A stretch of 64,000 bases of DNA from the NCBI RefSeq assembly GCF_905404315.1, contig NC_066309.1, positions 4,464,001-4,528,000 on the forward strand, read 5' to 3'. Source of the stretch: Leptidea sinapis (taxonomy: Eukaryota > Arthropoda > Insecta > Lepidoptera > Pieridae). Shown piece after piece: positions 10,113-21,539 of this stretch. Numbering within the stretch: the stretch's first letter is position 1; every line of letters starts with the position of its first letter. The position numbers were made by a program, and so were the translations under genes. Below the pieces are notes generated by a model that made no database searches, was not told the DNA's origin, and saw only the letters and a list, made by a program, of their open reading frames with translations.

Positions 10113-10188
10113 CTCGTTTTCAGGGGGACTCGAAACCTGTAAAAAGTCAGTTAGCAAAGTTTGTCATGTTCCACGTCAACGTCACACA

Positions 10189-10302
10189 TTGTTTGAGACT
10201 GGCTCGAGCACGCCCACTTGGCTGTAGTATTAGTTGCCGCACTTCGCGACTACGCCTGCGGTATCTAGTTGGAGCGCAGTGGAGACCAATCCTTAATCTA
10301 AG
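10189..10302 (+). repeat. Dispersed repeat, inverted partner of 3859-3970
   Basis: It shares actacgcctgcggtatctag and gcagtggagaccaatcctta with the earlier copy, in the opposite orientation. Confidence 0.6.
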
Positions 10303-11340
10303 GCATCCAATTTCAATAATAAATTCTTTTGTGAGAGCGTGTTCGAGAAGCTTCTAAGCAAATAAACATGGAAAGCAAAGATTTACATTTATATCTAGTG
10401 AGTACTTGGATGAATTCATTGACTATGTACATTGTTATCCAGAAAACTATATATCCAAAGGAAGAGCCATGGACTTCAATATAAATTTACTTCAATAAAA
10501 AAAATCCATTTTCAAATATAACATGTCGTTACAGGCTATAAATTGTAAAGAAAAATTACTTACAACAATTAATCGGAGAACGGTTTTTTACTCCTACGAG
10601 TATGCCTTATTGTCTCTCTGTTCTGGCAGTTCCGATGAAAATAACTCATATAAGGAAGAAGAATAAATTCAATAAATTTGTCAGATTTTCAAAGAAACAA
10701 AATCTAAGCGGACAAATTTGTAAACAGACGTTCGTCTAATAAAGTTCTCCAAATTAACGTTTAAAATAAAAAACAATATCCTACTAATATCTTCCCTTTC
10801 TTGGCGTGCAATAGTAACTTCGTCGATGGATTGTGATTGTAATCGAATTAGCAGACGCCACAGTTTATGACATGATTATTCTCATATTAAACATTTTATT
10901 GAGATAAAACTTTTAGTTGCGAATGCAAGGGGCAACTATACGGCATTAATATAACCCAATACTATGATAAATGTAGACTATATCATTGACAATACTGTAA
11001 AATCAAAGATAGTGAACGATATGGGAAGGTTCAATGATACACATACACTGGTCACTTGAATTTATTCTTCTGGAGTTAATGGTAATTGAAATATATAGTA
11101 CAATAAGGTTAAGGATAGATTTGATTACAGACCCATAAAAAATAATCATACTAGGTAATATTGGATTAAACCTTGATAGCGTGTTTCATTTAATTCACAA
11201 TAAAAATACAGCGCCATCTATGATTACATAGAGTAAACTTAACTGGAGTTGAACAGATAGTTATGAAGTTTTCCGAATGTCAGGTACCCTTGCAAATAAT
11301 TTATTCTCAGTTGACTTTATACTAAGTTTATTTGTAAGAC
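10303..11340. other. Intergenic, no supported gene
   Basis: AT-rich sequence leading into an RTE element. No frame or repeat could be assigned. Confidence 0.35.
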
Positions 11341-11344
11341 CGTA

Positions 11345-13915
11345 TATGTTAAAGATGAATTCTACAAAGATATGACTGAGTTAATGCAAAAGAAGAACAT
11401 TATTGCCATGGGTGACTTTAACGCCAAGGTTGGTAGGAAAACAAACAAAGACGAATTTGTGTTAGGTGAGTACAGTAGTGGCTACAGAAACGACAACGGG
11501 CAAAGACTCATAGATTTTTCCTTTGCTTACAATTTAAAAATAATGAACGTTTCTTCAAAAAGCGAAAGTCGAGAAAGTGGACATGGCTTGCACCGAATGG
11601 TAGAGATACAAATGAAATTGATTTTATATTAACAAGAGAAAAACATAATTTAATGACATTGAAGTAGTTAATAAGTTAAATTTCAATACAGATCATAGAA
11701 TAGTAAGAGGAGTTATACAAGACATAAACAAGATATCAAGAAAACATATTATATATTCTAACACAAAAAGTACAATAACATCACCGATACCACAAATAAT
11801 ATTGAATGATCTAGAGACAATACTAAATGAAACAAAAGACGCTAAAACAGTGCAGGAAAAATATAATCTTCTGAAAAATAAACTTATAAACATAAACAAA
11901 TTGAATACAAAAAAAGTGAAGAAAAATAAGTTAGGAGAAGAAACGTTAAAACTGATGGAAGAGAGAAATAAAATGTTAGACAAAAGAAAAGATAACAAAC
12001 AAAACATAGCATGTATTAGTAAGAAAATTCAAGGAACGATTAGAAAACATAAAAAAACAGAAAGACTGAGAGTTTTGAAGGATCAAATAGAAAAACAGGT
12101 GGAATTAAGAAAGGTCTAAAGCAATTAAAAGAATACACACAATGGATACCCAACATGGAAACTAAAAACAAGAAGAAAAACGAAAAAATTACAACAAAGA
12201 GACTATCAATAGCGAAAGTCGCGACAGATTTTTACAAAAACTTATATACGGAGACAGACAGAATAACACAAGAAGAAGATAAGGAAGCTTACGATGAAGA
12301 AGAAGCAACACCTTGTATACTAGAATCTGAAGTCGTAAAGGCTATAACATCACAAAAAAGCGGAAAAGCTCCTGGAGAGGATAAAATATCTAACGAACTA
12401 CTGAAACAGTCCTTACCTGCGATATCCAGATATATGACCCATCTTTTCAACAAAATAGTGGCAACTGTTAAAATACCGACTCAATGGACGAAATCAACCA
12501 CTGTCCTGTTACACAAAAAAGGTGACAAAAATGAAATAAATAATTATAGACCTAGCCTCATGCCGAATCTATACAAGGTGTTTTCAAAAATAATACTCGG
12601 GAGAATATCAAAGCACCTGGAATAAAACCAACCGAGGCAGCAAGCTGGATTTCGCGCCGACTATTCTACCATCGACCATATCCATGTTGTGAAGCAAGTA
12701 ACTGAAAAGCTCAATGAATACGGACAACTGTATTATATGGCATTCGTCGATTACAATAAGGCTTTCGATTCGCTGAGTCACACTTATATCTGGAAAATGC
12801 TAGAAAACCAAGGTATAAAAGGAAAATATATAAAAATTATAAAAGAAATTTACAAAAACACCACAGCAACAGTCCAACTTGAGCAACAAGGTGAAGAATT
12901 TAGAGTTCAAAAAGGCGTAAGGCAAGGCGATCCACTTTCCCCAAAACTTTTCACAGCTGTGCTGGAAAATATATTCAAGAATTTAAACTGGGGAAATTTT
13001 GGAATCAACTTTAATGGATTGAACCTAAATCATTTAAGATTTGCTGACGATATAGTCATTTTTGCTAAGAAACCGTGCATACTACAAACTATGATGCAAC
13101 AATTAGATTTTGAAAGCAGGAAAGCAGGTTTGTCAATGAACCCAACTAAGACTAAATTAATGACAAATGCCGCAAAGGAAAATAAAGTAATAGGACAAGA
13201 AGTTGTAGAATATGTAGATGAATATATATATTTAGGACAAATAATTTCAATAAAACACCAGTATTCTAAGGAAATAGATAGAAAAATAAGCAACACTTGG
13301 AAACGCTACTGGTCTCTAAAAGAAATAGTTAAAAATGAAACAATTCCTATAATAATAATAAAAAGCAAATTATATAATACATGTATTCTACCATGTCTTA
13401 CTTATGGATGTTAAACTTGGCCTGCGACAAGCAAAAACAACCAAAAATTGGCAGTTTGCCAACGCAACATGGAAAGAAGTATGCTTAACATAAGACTACG
13501 TGACAACTGCAAAAGTAAGGAAAAGAACAAAAGTCAGTGACGTGTTACGAAAAATAAGAAAACTTAAATGGAACTGGACTGGACATATAATGAGGACGAA
13601 CAAATAGAAATGGACTAAGGATGTAATATAGTGGTATCCGAGGAATGGGAAAAGAAAACGAGGAGGTCAAATCAAACGATGGGAAGATGATTTACCAAAG
13701 GGATGGAGAAAATAAGCCAGAGATAGAGAGACGTGGAAACAAATGGGGGAGGCCTATGTCGACAGACAACCTGACCAACTACAGCGAATTGGTTGCTAAT
13801 AATATAAATATTTTTTTTAGTAAATAATATGTAACATATTTTTAAGTATAGCATAAAAGTTGAAAATTTGGAAAGGTCAGTGAATAAAGGCTTTTATTAT
13901 TATATTATTATTATA
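11345..13915 (+). mobile_element. RTE-clade non-LTR retrotransposon, 5'-truncated and decayed
   Basis: Endonuclease motifs GDFNAKVG (about 11416), EIDFIL (about 11616) and TDHRIVRG (about 11688) come first. The reverse transcriptase follows, with KAPGEDKISNELL, FVDYNKAFDSL, QGDPLSP and the catalytic FADDIVIF (about 13039). The C-terminal region keeps GGQIKRWEDDL and ARDRETWKQMGEAYVD in shifted frames. A TTATTA-rich tail ends near 13915. The order endonuclease then RT, with a single ORF and no RNase H, is that of RTE elements. Confidence 0.85.
12155..13414 (+). pseudogene. RTE reverse transcriptase remnant
   Basis: One reading frame from 12155 to 13414 with an in-frame TAA at 12623-12625 (after ISKHLE) where the family usually has a glutamate codon before NQP. 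The YxDD-equivalent FADD is intact. Upstream, the linker at 11802-12119 is in another frame and ends in a stop, so at least one frameshift separates the endonuclease from the RT. No full-length protein can be made. Confidence 0.85.
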
Positions 13916-13934
13916 TGTTTTAAGAAATGACTTG

Positions 13935-14105
13935 TTTTACATACCTTGATATCTATCTCGTTGGATGAAACATTGATATCTGACCACAAAAATAAACACA
14001 TTATCATTTATATTAAATATACTCATAAACTTTATTACATATTTCATTTAAAATAAATCACTAATTACCTCTAACGAGCTAGATTATTAAATAAATTAGG
14101 ACAAC
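13935..14105 (+). repeat. Dispersed repeat Q, copy 1
   Basis: Blocks ttacataccttg, aacac(a/t)ttatcatttatatt and aaatcactaat recur in order at 20810-20985. Possibly the UTR of a LINE. Confidence 0.55.
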
Positions 14106-14401
14106 AAAAATTCGTTATATGTTAACCTCCGATTGAACGTGTTATATTTTCAATTCCAATAGGTATTTCGGATTTATCAAATCTATCAATAATTATCGAA
14201 AAATCTAACATGACGCAAATATGCTAAAGCAACCAAATATAACTCATGTGCTGACATAATCTTATTTTGTAGGTGCTTAGAAGATGAAAATATTATAAAA
14301 TATACACTACAACAAAATATATAAGAACAATGAACCTAAAACAAAAACTTAAAAACATATAATATAAAAACAAAACTAAAATATATTATTAAAAGGAGTC
14401 C
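14106..14401. other. AT-rich spacer, nothing recognised
   Basis: No supported feature. It may be non-coding LINE sequence between repeat Q and the next fragment. Confidence 0.3.
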
Positions 14402-14690
14402 CTTTTGACAAGGTTCCGAAGATACTGGCAGCGTTCCCCCTTTGAATAGCTAGACTAATTCTATGTCCGAGGTAGCTGCCAGCTCTTCGATCTCCTGTGA
14501 TGTCGACTTACCTTTTTGCTATTTCCTTAAAAAGCCTTATAGCGCTAGGCCATAACAGATCAAAGGTCTCGACACCGAATGGGACAAAATCATATTCGGA
14601 GCCTAGACCCCTGTATTTGCATGCTTTAGCTTTTTCAGCCGCTTCACAAGCCGCACCAGCGCAGCAATTGGTTTGTTTGTTGGTCATACA
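14402..14690 (-). mobile_element. Reverse-transcriptase-associated fragment (family Z)
   Basis: Minus-strand translation gives AGAACEAAEKAK, KYRGLGSEYDFVPFGVETF and GSYLGHRISLAIQRGNAAS in order. This C-terminal block follows the RT in a widespread group of insect and other animal retroelement proteins. Two more fragments are at 21540-22399 and 53176-53236. Confidence 0.7.
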
Positions 14691-14699
14691 TATATACAG

Positions 14700-15137
14700 T
14701 ATGGACCATGAATTAGCTAGTATTAAAAAACCATAGGACGCACAAAAAAAAGAATTTAGTATCGAGATAGCAAATAAAACCTAAGACTAAGCCTAAACAA
14801 CGTCATGCTTATATTACACACATACAGGGTGCCCACCCTGTATGAAATTTTCAAACAAAGGAAAAAAGTAGGTACTGTCAATAAAGTACCTGGCACAGGT
14901 CAATGATACACAAAATATTAGTTATTCATTCAAATTTATTTTATCGCTTTCAAAGTATGCTCCTTCAGACACTTTTTATAAAGCACTTTTTTAGGAAATC
15001 AGATTAGTTCGCGTCGCGAATTCTACTTTATATTTGCTATGCGATTTAAACAGGTGCCTCGAAGTGGTAGAGTTCTTCACTTCACTTGAACGCCCCATAA
15101 CTTCCAAATAAAATACTTTATTTACTATTGACCTTCT
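14700..15137. other. Intergenic, no supported gene
   Basis: AT-rich. It contains an imperfect palindrome around ccctgtatgtgtgtaatataa only. Confidence 0.3.
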
Positions 15138-15145
15138 TTGTTATA

Positions 15146-15452
15146 TACCTTTTTTTATGACAATAAGGAACAAGACGAGCAGGACGTACAGCTGGTGGTA
15201 ATTGATACGCCCTGTCCATTAGAATCCAGTACCGCTAAGGATTCTTGAAAATCCCAAATATTCTGATCGGCACTACAATTGCGCTCGTCACCTTAAGACG
15301 AGAGATAAGATGTTAGGTAACATTTTCCCAGTAATTATCTTCAGACCGAAATACAATAATGTTACACATTACTGCTTCACGGCAGAAAAAGGCGCCGTTG
15401 TGATAGCCATAAACTATCCTGTATCCTATGCAAAGGAACCTCCCACTAGTAA
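15146..15452 (-). mobile_element. RepA in left arm of the inverted repeat
   Basis: Diverged RepA, reverse orientation, complete at both ends. Confidence 0.75.
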
Positions 15453-15481
15453 ATGCCCTTAGTTGCCTCGCCACTTCTCGA

Positions 15482-15515
15482 TAAGAATTCCGAGTCCGCA
15501 TACTCGGAATTCTTA
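15482..15515. repeat. Perfect 14-bp hairpin
   Basis: taagaattccgagt (15482-15495) and actcggaattctta (15502-15515) pair fully around the 6-nt loop ccgcat, inside the spacer of the 1.2-kb inverted repeat. Confidence 0.85.
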
Positions 15516-16031
15516 CCGAGATAGTCAAAGACAACGGTTAACATGACTTTGACTTTTAATCATTTTGGCGTGGTGTTTTCGGTTTTGGTTCAGTTTGCAG
15601 GCAATTGGGCAATATCCTCACGGGATGAGAAGTAGTGAAGCAACCGCACATGGACATCCGCAACAACAGGTATCAAGAGATTCGTTGCCGGCTGGCTTCG
15701 GAGGTTGTAGACTTCTTTGCATGTCAAGCTCGTAAGCTCACGTCCCGTCACCGGCTACAATGCATTTGAATGTTTCATCATTATTAAGTCGGAATTTACT
15801 ATTTCTCCTAAGCATATGTGTAGGTATGAACTGACGACTTTTTCGGGGCTCTAATTTTAGGCGGGAGAAGACCTAAACAAAATTTTAGCCGCGTTAATTC
15901 ACTATGGTTTTAGAAATAGAAACATTTTGGCGTCAATTTAATTTTGTTTCACAGTATCAGTAAGCAATTATTGGTATTAAAATAATAGGGAAGTCTGAGG
16001 ACCATGGATGTCGTAAGAGCAACTAAGGGCA

Positions 16032-16342
16032 TTAACCAGTCGGAGGTTCCTTTGTATAGGATACAGGATAGATTATGGATACCACAACGGCACCTTTTTC
16101 TGCCGTGAAGCAGTAATGTGTAAGCATTATTGTGTTTCAGTCTAAAGGGTGCCGTAGCTAGTGAAATTACTGGGCAAATGAGACTTAACATCTTATGTCT
16201 CAAGGTGACGAGCGCAATTGTAATGCCGCTCGGAATATTTGGGTTTTTCAAGAATCCTGATTGCATTGTAACAGGCAGGGCGTATCAATTAGCATCAGCT
16301 GAATGTTCAGCTCGTCTCGTCCCTTATTGTCATAAAAAAGGT
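16032..16342 (+). mobile_element. RepA in right arm of the inverted repeat
   Basis: Diverged RepA, forward orientation, ending cccttattgtcataaaaaa. Confidence 0.75.
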
Positions 16343-16405
16343 ATATAACCCAAGGATATTTTCAAAATGAGCTTTAAATTTAACGATGACTATACGGTGC
16401 GAAGG

Positions 16406-16560
16406 TGGAATTAGTGATCCAGCCGATCACAGAGCACTGGGTCCCCTACAATTCGAGCTGCTCTGCGTTGCCCACGGTCAAATGGATCGAGCTGATACTT
16501 GGGTGCGCCAGACCAGAGATGACAGCAATACTCCACGTGTGGCCGCGCTGCGTGTGTACC
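16406..16560 (-). mobile_element. Jockey-like LINE reverse transcriptase fragment
   Basis: Minus-strand translation includes HLWSGAPKYQLDPFDRGQRR followed by AARIVGD. This is the post-RT region of the LINE whose further C-terminal part is at 34915-35308. Confidence 0.7.
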
Positions 16561-16723
16561 TGCGCTTTGTACTATAATAGAATGTGGACCTGCTTGAAGT
16601 ATTGCCGTGCTCTATTTATGACGCCCAGTTTCTTCGAAGCCAATTGGGCTTTGCTCTACAGTCGGCCGCGGAATTGGCAGTCGCTCGAGATTTCGAGACC
16701 CAGTATTCCGATACTAGGCGAGG

Positions 16724-16828
16724 CTGTAACGCTCCTGTGATTCCTCTAGTGTTGCAAGAGATTGTCGGTGGCGGTGAAATCGTACAAGGACTAACCCACA
16801 CTCATATTCCATTAAAATCGGCATAGCC
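16724..16828 (+). mobile_element. Jockey-like LINE 3' tail fragment
   Basis: It carries the aacgctcctgtgattcctct, gtgttgcaagag and ggtggcggtga blocks of the Jockey-like 3' end, in the opposite orientation to the fragment at 16406-16560. Confidence 0.65.
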
Positions 16829-16858
16829 GACTATATAAAGATGTTTTTTATGTATATA

Positions 16859-16864
16859 TTTATT
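16859..16864 (-). terminator. Polyadenylation signal of A3
   Basis: AATAAA on the minus strand, 16 nt past the A3 stop codon, right beside the LINE tail. Confidence 0.65.
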
Positions 16865-16879
16865 TGTCAAACACATAAT

Positions 16880-17383
16880 TTAGACATTTTCCAAAATAAT
16901 TTCATAGTCTGCAAAAATTATGGTTTCAGGGTTTGTTGCAGCCTTGGTTGACAGGGACGGACGTGGAACATGGGCCAGCGCAGATTGCACCAGAGATGAT
17001 ACAGTTGACCAAACTGCTAGAACTCCCCGAAGTTCACTTCCGCTCGGGGCTTTTCCAGCATCTCCACTGTTTTCATTCTTTTTCTCAAGAACTGGAGCTT
17101 CAGGAATTTTTGGTTTCTCTGCACTTGAAGATTCTTCTGGTTTTAATGCAGCTTCAACCTTTTTTGATGGAGTATCTTCATGGGTAACTTGTTTTGCAGC
17201 ACCATCTAATGGTGGTAATTGAGCTGTTGATGGTGTACCGTCGCCTCCTGCTAATCCTGCCTTATCATTTTCTGCAGCTGGAGTCGAAGAGCTAACTTCT
17301 TGAGCAGGCAGTTGAGGTGCTTCTGGTATAGCTGGTAGAGCAGCTACTACAGCAGCCATAGTGATGAAATAAAGGATATACAT
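16880..17383 (-). CDS. A3: secreted proline- and alanine-rich protein, family A
   Basis: 167 residues from the ATG at 17383, which follows acceptor ttttgttccag. Signal peptide about 1-15 (MYILYFITMAAVVAA). The mature part repeats the APQLP motif (IPEAPQLPAQE), then has QLPPLDGAA in place of the QLPPLNVAAL of A1 and A2, a dibasic KK and IPEAPVLEKK. The C-terminal amphipathic segment reads LRGVLAVWSTVSSLVQSALA. A longer tail ending in ILENV is not seen in A1 or A2. Lys, Glu and Ser content is higher than in A1. No cysteine outside the signal region. It is homologous to A1 and A2 but older. Plus-strand open frames across it are shadows. Function unknown. Confidence 0.85.
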   Translation of the reverse strand: MYILYFITMAAVVAALPAIPEAPQLPAQEVSSSTPAAENDKAGLAGGDGTPSTAQLPPLDGAAKQVTHEDTPSKKVEAALKPEESSSAEKPKIPEAPVLEKKNENSGDAGKAPSGSELRGVLAVWSTVSSLVQSALAHVPRPSLSTKAATNPETIIFADYEIILENV

Positions 17384-17499
17384 CTGGAACAAAATAAAAA
17401 TGCGTTAATGCTACAGAAATTATTTTTTTTTGTGCATAATGTTTGGCTTGTAAGTTGTGGTAATGGTGGTTGTGGTATGGGCGGAATAGTTCATAATAT

Positions 17500-17752
17500 T
17501 ATCGTCTAACTAGCTGAAAGTATCTGTTGTACGCAGATGGGTGAAAATTTGAAGTTGTATGTATTTTTTAATGCTGACTAAAAAAATTAATTTCGTGTGG
17601 ACCACTTAACATTTAGGGGGATGAAAAATAGATGTTGTCCGATTCACAGACCTACCCAATATGCACTCAAAATTTCATGAGAATCGGTCAAGCCGTTTCG
17701 GAGGAGTTCAAAGTTTACCACCATGACAAGAGAATTTAATATATTAGATATA
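17500..17752 (-). mobile_element. Helitron fragment (TCTxATATAT subfamily)
   Basis: On the minus strand it reads taatatattaaattctcttg, then a ctcctccgaaacggc block and a ccccctaaatg block, shared in order with the Helitron at 60470-60946. The CTAG end is not seen. Confidence 0.6.
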
Positions 17753-18249
17753 TAAAATTATCATGTCGCGGTGTTTGTTAGCTAGTTTTATTATAAAACT
17801 TTACTAAATCAAAACATTGTTTGTCAACCCAAATATAGTTTGGTAGTACACATATATAGTTTGGTTGATATTGAGAGCAAAAAAAAATTATTTGGAAATG
17901 TGACCCTTAAAAATTTTTGTTGATATGTTGTTACTTGTTGTTGAGACAGCTGTTGAAGTTTATGATATACAATTGTATGTTAAATCTGATATAGATAATT
18001 TGATTGAGCTTTGGGGAACAGCAACTAAAACTTTAAAACCTTGCAAACAGCACAAAATATTTTAATTAAAACGCTATTATTCTATGACTACTTTAACGTC
18101 CAAAAAGAAAATATTTAAACAACTTTAAGTAATGAATATAGCTCAAACATATTGATATAGTACATGTATTAAGATACAAAATCGCGACAAAACTGCTGAA
18201 GAGAATTCTATAGGACATTAAACGAAAATTGTTTTTTTTTTTAATCTTC
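17753..18249. other. Intergenic, no supported gene
   Basis: AT-rich with poly-A/T runs. Nothing assigned. Confidence 0.35.
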
Positions 18250-18267
18250 ATATAATGGTGTTCGATG

Positions 18268-18690
18268 AAGTATTATTCAGGTTCCAGGTTATCGGTATTT
18301 ATTTTCTCAAAATTGATTCCTTTAGAATTCTTTTTGATGTCATTTCTTATACTACTAGATACTACTACCGCTTCGGAAACAAATGGCGCTCTGAGAGAGA
18401 AGAAGCGGCGCAAGAAACTCTCCCAGCATTCTTTTTTTTTTGCGCTCTTTTCAATAAAAATATACAATATTGTACAGTTGCTATAAAATAATCACAATCT
18501 AGTCCCAGGCTGTCCGATCATTTAGATATTCAGCAGTGGAGTAATAGGATTTACGACAGAGCCATTTTTTTATAAAACATTTAAATTTATTTATAGACAA
18601 TGCCTGAACAGTGGCTGGGACTTTATTGTAGAAGTGTATACATTTACCCTTAAAGCTATTAGTTAATTTGACCTTTTCTCGTTAAGGGCG
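18268..18690 (-). mobile_element. CR1-like LINE (family X) 3' fragment
   Basis: It has the family X 3' end: ggcgctctgagagagaag, ccaggctgtccgatcattta and cagtggctgggactttattg blocks. The same arrangement at 33372-33850 still encodes the end of the RT-linked protein. Confidence 0.75.
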
Positions 18691-19340
18691 TATAGCTTAC
18701 ATTGTTTCTGACTGACTTGACTATAAACACCCTATCATAAAACTTACCATTTTCGAGATATTTTGACTTAATTTTTTTTTATATAAAACGTATCCGATTT
18801 TCGGCTATCGGCTCAAATATTTAGAAATGTGTAAGTCTTATTCTTACTACCATTTGACTTTTAAATGTAAAATAAAATGCTTTATGATCTCAATAACCAA
18901 TATTTTACTTTAAATGATTAATAAGTCGTCGTAGACGATTAAAACTCATAAAAACTAATAAAAGTTTAGAAAGTTTATTTTTATTTCAAATATTCCTGAA
19001 AAAAATAACGGCCCCTGTTTTACAGATGTACTTAAGAATATCTACGTTTCATCAGCTATCTAACGAGATATAACAATCTAGGGTTCAATTAAAAGTTCAT
19101 AGAAAAAACATAGCTACGAGCCCACAGATCGCTTCTAATAGTCAGTCGCCAATAATTGTACATTGAGGTTAAAGCGGTGCGAACGAGAACTTATCATTAT
19201 TAATAATTATTTGATTGGGCCTCACTTTCTCCCTGACAATTTAAATGGGGAGCTCTACTAAAACTTTATACGGGAAGACCTAAGTGATCGACTAGATGGT
19301 TTGCCACTCAATTTGGTTTTATAAGCATGTTGCTACTCTG
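18691..19340. other. Intergenic, no supported gene
   Basis: AT-rich, no gene or shared repeat recognised. Confidence 0.35.
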
Positions 19341-19576
19341 TGACACACTCTTACACAAATTATCTTGCCCCAAACTAGGCATAGCCTGTACTATGGATGC
19401 AAGACAACGATATATTTAATACAATATACTTACTTAAACATACATAAATACAAATAAACATCCATGACTCGGAAACAAACATTCATATTCATCATATAAA
19501 TGTCTGCACCTATCGGGATTCGAACCCGGGACCTCTAGCTCAGTAGGGTCACTAACCACTGGGCTATAGGGGTCGT
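19341..19576 (-). mobile_element. tRNA-derived SINE (family S2), copy 3
   Basis: Body and tRNA-like head with B box ggttcgaatcccg are present. The A box region has small deletions. Confidence 0.85.
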
Positions 19577-19589
19577 CTATTTGATTCGA

Positions 19590-19815
19590 CACATGTGGTT
19601 TCAGCATGATGACTGCCATGCACATTTCAGGAGAAGTGTCAGAGAATGGCTTGACACAAATTATCAAAACAAATGGATTGGATGAGGTGGGCCTTTACCC
19701 TGGCCAGGCAGAACTAGCCTCTATGAACTTTCAAGTATGGGGGTACATGAAGAGTCTCGGGTACAGTGAGCAGAACCCAAATTCGTCAATTGAAGTATTG
19801 AAAGACAAAATAATA
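19590..19815 (+). mobile_element. Mariner-like transposase fragment
   Basis: Translation in shifting frames gives WFQHDDCHAHFRRSVREWLD, NKWIG and later NFQVWGYMKSLGY. This matches the second catalytic Asp block (FQxD, HFxxxVREWL) and the FxLWGYLKSLVY block of mariner transposases. Frameshifts and a stop break it. Confidence 0.7.
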
Positions 19816-19835
19816 ATTAATGCTTTTTACTATTA

Positions 19836-20246
19836 ATAGTGATTTTCATTATTATAACACTAGAAATAAGGGATTGTTTGTGACTAATCCTAGTAGGCGT
19901 CATAAGATATATAATAGCTGGATAAATTTATACACTTTTACAATAAAGTCCCAGCCACTGTTCAGGCATTATCTATAAATAAATTTAAATGTTGTTTTTT
20001 TTTAAATGGCTCTGTCGTAGGTCCTACTACTCCACAGCTGAATATCTAAGTGATCAAACAGCCTGGGACTAGATTATGATTGAAATGAATTATGATGAAA
20101 ATAGCGCCAAAAAAGAATACTGGGAGAGTTTCCGCTTCTTCTGTCTCAGAGCGCCATTTGTTTCCGAAGCGGTAGTAGCAGTAATATTATGACATCAAAA
20201 AGAATTCTAAACGTATCAATTTTTTGAAAATAAATGTTTTAATGCG
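19836..20246 (+). mobile_element. CR1-like LINE (family X) 3' fragment
   Basis: Sense orientation of family X, from the ctagaaataagggattg block to the gaaaataaatg block before the tail. Opposite in strand to the copy at 18268-18690. Confidence 0.75.
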
Positions 20247-20485
20247 GCAAATGATATCTTACTTGAGGAAAATACTATAAAAGCCTTGGCCATAACTAAG
20301 CATTGATGGACTTACATAATATTATGTGTACCTCGGCTTCGCTTTGGCCCACATTTACGCGTTCGGCCATCAATGCTTAATTTGCTGGCCGCTGCAGTAA
20401 TGTGCTATGACGTTTCTAATTGGATTATTTGTAAGATTGCCACCTTATTCAAATGTAATGCATCGATATTGGGGATGGTTGCTGT
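20247..20485. other. Spacer, nothing recognised
   Basis: It contains an imperfect palindrome around the cattgatgg and ccatcaatgc words, possibly a small element. Confidence 0.3.
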
Positions 20486-20800
20486 TTTATCGTTGTTACC
20501 CTCACTTCTAGGACTAGGGTTATCACTTTAAAAACATAACAAATTGTTTAGATTTACAAGAGCGACATCTCAAGTCAATTTCCAAATATGCAAATATTGG
20601 GGTTGAGCAGGTAATCAACTGTAAAGTAGATCCTGTAGATCAAGCCACAACCTGACAGTTGAACAAAGCATACAAGATTTTATAACGATACGTCACTCGA
20701 ACGGTTAGCTCAGTTGGTTAGAGCACCGGCACGGAACGCCGGAAGTCGTGGTTTCGAGTCCCGCATCGTTCATAAAATTTTAGTTTTCAAATTTTAATAA
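20486..20800 (+). mobile_element. tRNA-cloverleaf element (family S3), single unit
   Basis: It has the S3 body (gagcgacatctcaagtcaat and gttgaacaaag blocks) followed by the tRNA-like sequence at about 20700-20770 and an A/T tail. A small palindrome of the ctcacttctagga end lies at its start. Confidence 0.75.
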
Positions 20801-20809
20801 AGTGTTTTT

Positions 20810-20985
20810 ACATACCTTGTCTTGTTGTTATCGATCTTGTTGGACGATGCGATTATGTCTGACGGCAAAAACAAACACTTTATCATTTATATTAAAAATA
20901 TCCTTAAGATTTATTAGTTAATACATTAAAAAGAAATCACTAATGACATCAAACGAGCTGAATTATTAAATGAAGTAGGTCAAGG
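20810..20985 (+). repeat. Dispersed repeat Q, copy 2
   Basis: Ordered match with 13935-14105 (ttacataccttg, ttatcatttatatt, aaatcactaat). Confidence 0.55.
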
Positions 20986-21104
20986 TACTTTTAATGAGTC
21001 TGACAAGATATAAGAATAATTAAAACTGTTTGTCTGTCTGAGTAAACATCTTTTGATAGTTTCGCAAGTGACATAATATAAAAATCAGCTTTTTATACGC
21101 TTTA

Positions 21105-21232
21105 TACTAGCTTCACCTGTATGTTTGTAACCGACTTCTTTGGGCGTGATTTTTACCCACTTTAAACGGCTAGATTTCGTTAAAACTTTGTAGATTTATC
21201 GAGGACCGATGACATTACACTAATTTGACTAA
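21105..21232 (+). repeat. Dispersed repeat, inverted partner of 2033-2165
   Basis: It reads gtttgtaaccgacttctttg, ccactttaaacg and tttatcgaggaccgatgac, as in the earlier copy but on the other strand. Confidence 0.6.
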
Positions 21233-21308
21233 AAAATGAAAAAAAAATTATAGTTAAAAAAAACTAAAATGCACGCTTTATATAAAATTCAACTAAAAAA
21301 TAGAAATT

Positions 21309-21443
21309 AAATTTAAATTGAAAATAGTGTAAAAAAAATATTTTTTTATGTAGAAGAATTATTATTTTAATAATATCTTAAAAAGCACCCCACGCTTTTT
21401 TTACAGAAAAATATATTTTTTTACACTATTTTCAATTTAAATT
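21309..21443. repeat. Long inverted repeat, arms about 36 bp
   Basis: aaatttaaattgaaaatagt followed by gtaaaaaaaa near 21309-21345 is mirrored by ttttttacactattttcaat and ttaaattt near 21407-21443. This is a fold-back structure with a 60-nt middle, perhaps a very small element. Confidence 0.7.
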
Positions 21444-21539
21444 TATTTGCTATATATAACCTAACATTCATCCGCAAGGCATTTTCCGCTCTTAATATAG
21501 CAGCTGGTTTGGCAAATGGCAATTAGAACCAAAACAAAA

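Larger units (their letters stand above)
15140..16349. repeat. 1.2-kb inverted repeat made of two RepA copies plus shared flanks
   Basis: Left arm 15140-15465 and right arm 16019-16349 are inverted copies. Each is a RepA unit (minus 15146-15452, plus 16032-16342), but the match runs past RepA on the outside (gttatatacc) and the inside (atgcccttagttgc). The two copies were therefore not independent insertions. The spacer holds a 14-bp perfect hairpin. Confidence 0.75.

Noticed and set aside
16920..17222. Plus-strand frames over A3
   Set aside because: Antisense shadows of the A3 coding region.
20700..20770. Functional tRNA gene
   Set aside because: The fold is a cloverleaf, but the anticodon loop lacks U33. 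The sequence recurs as part of the dispersed S3 element and shows changes between copies, so it is a SINE-like head.
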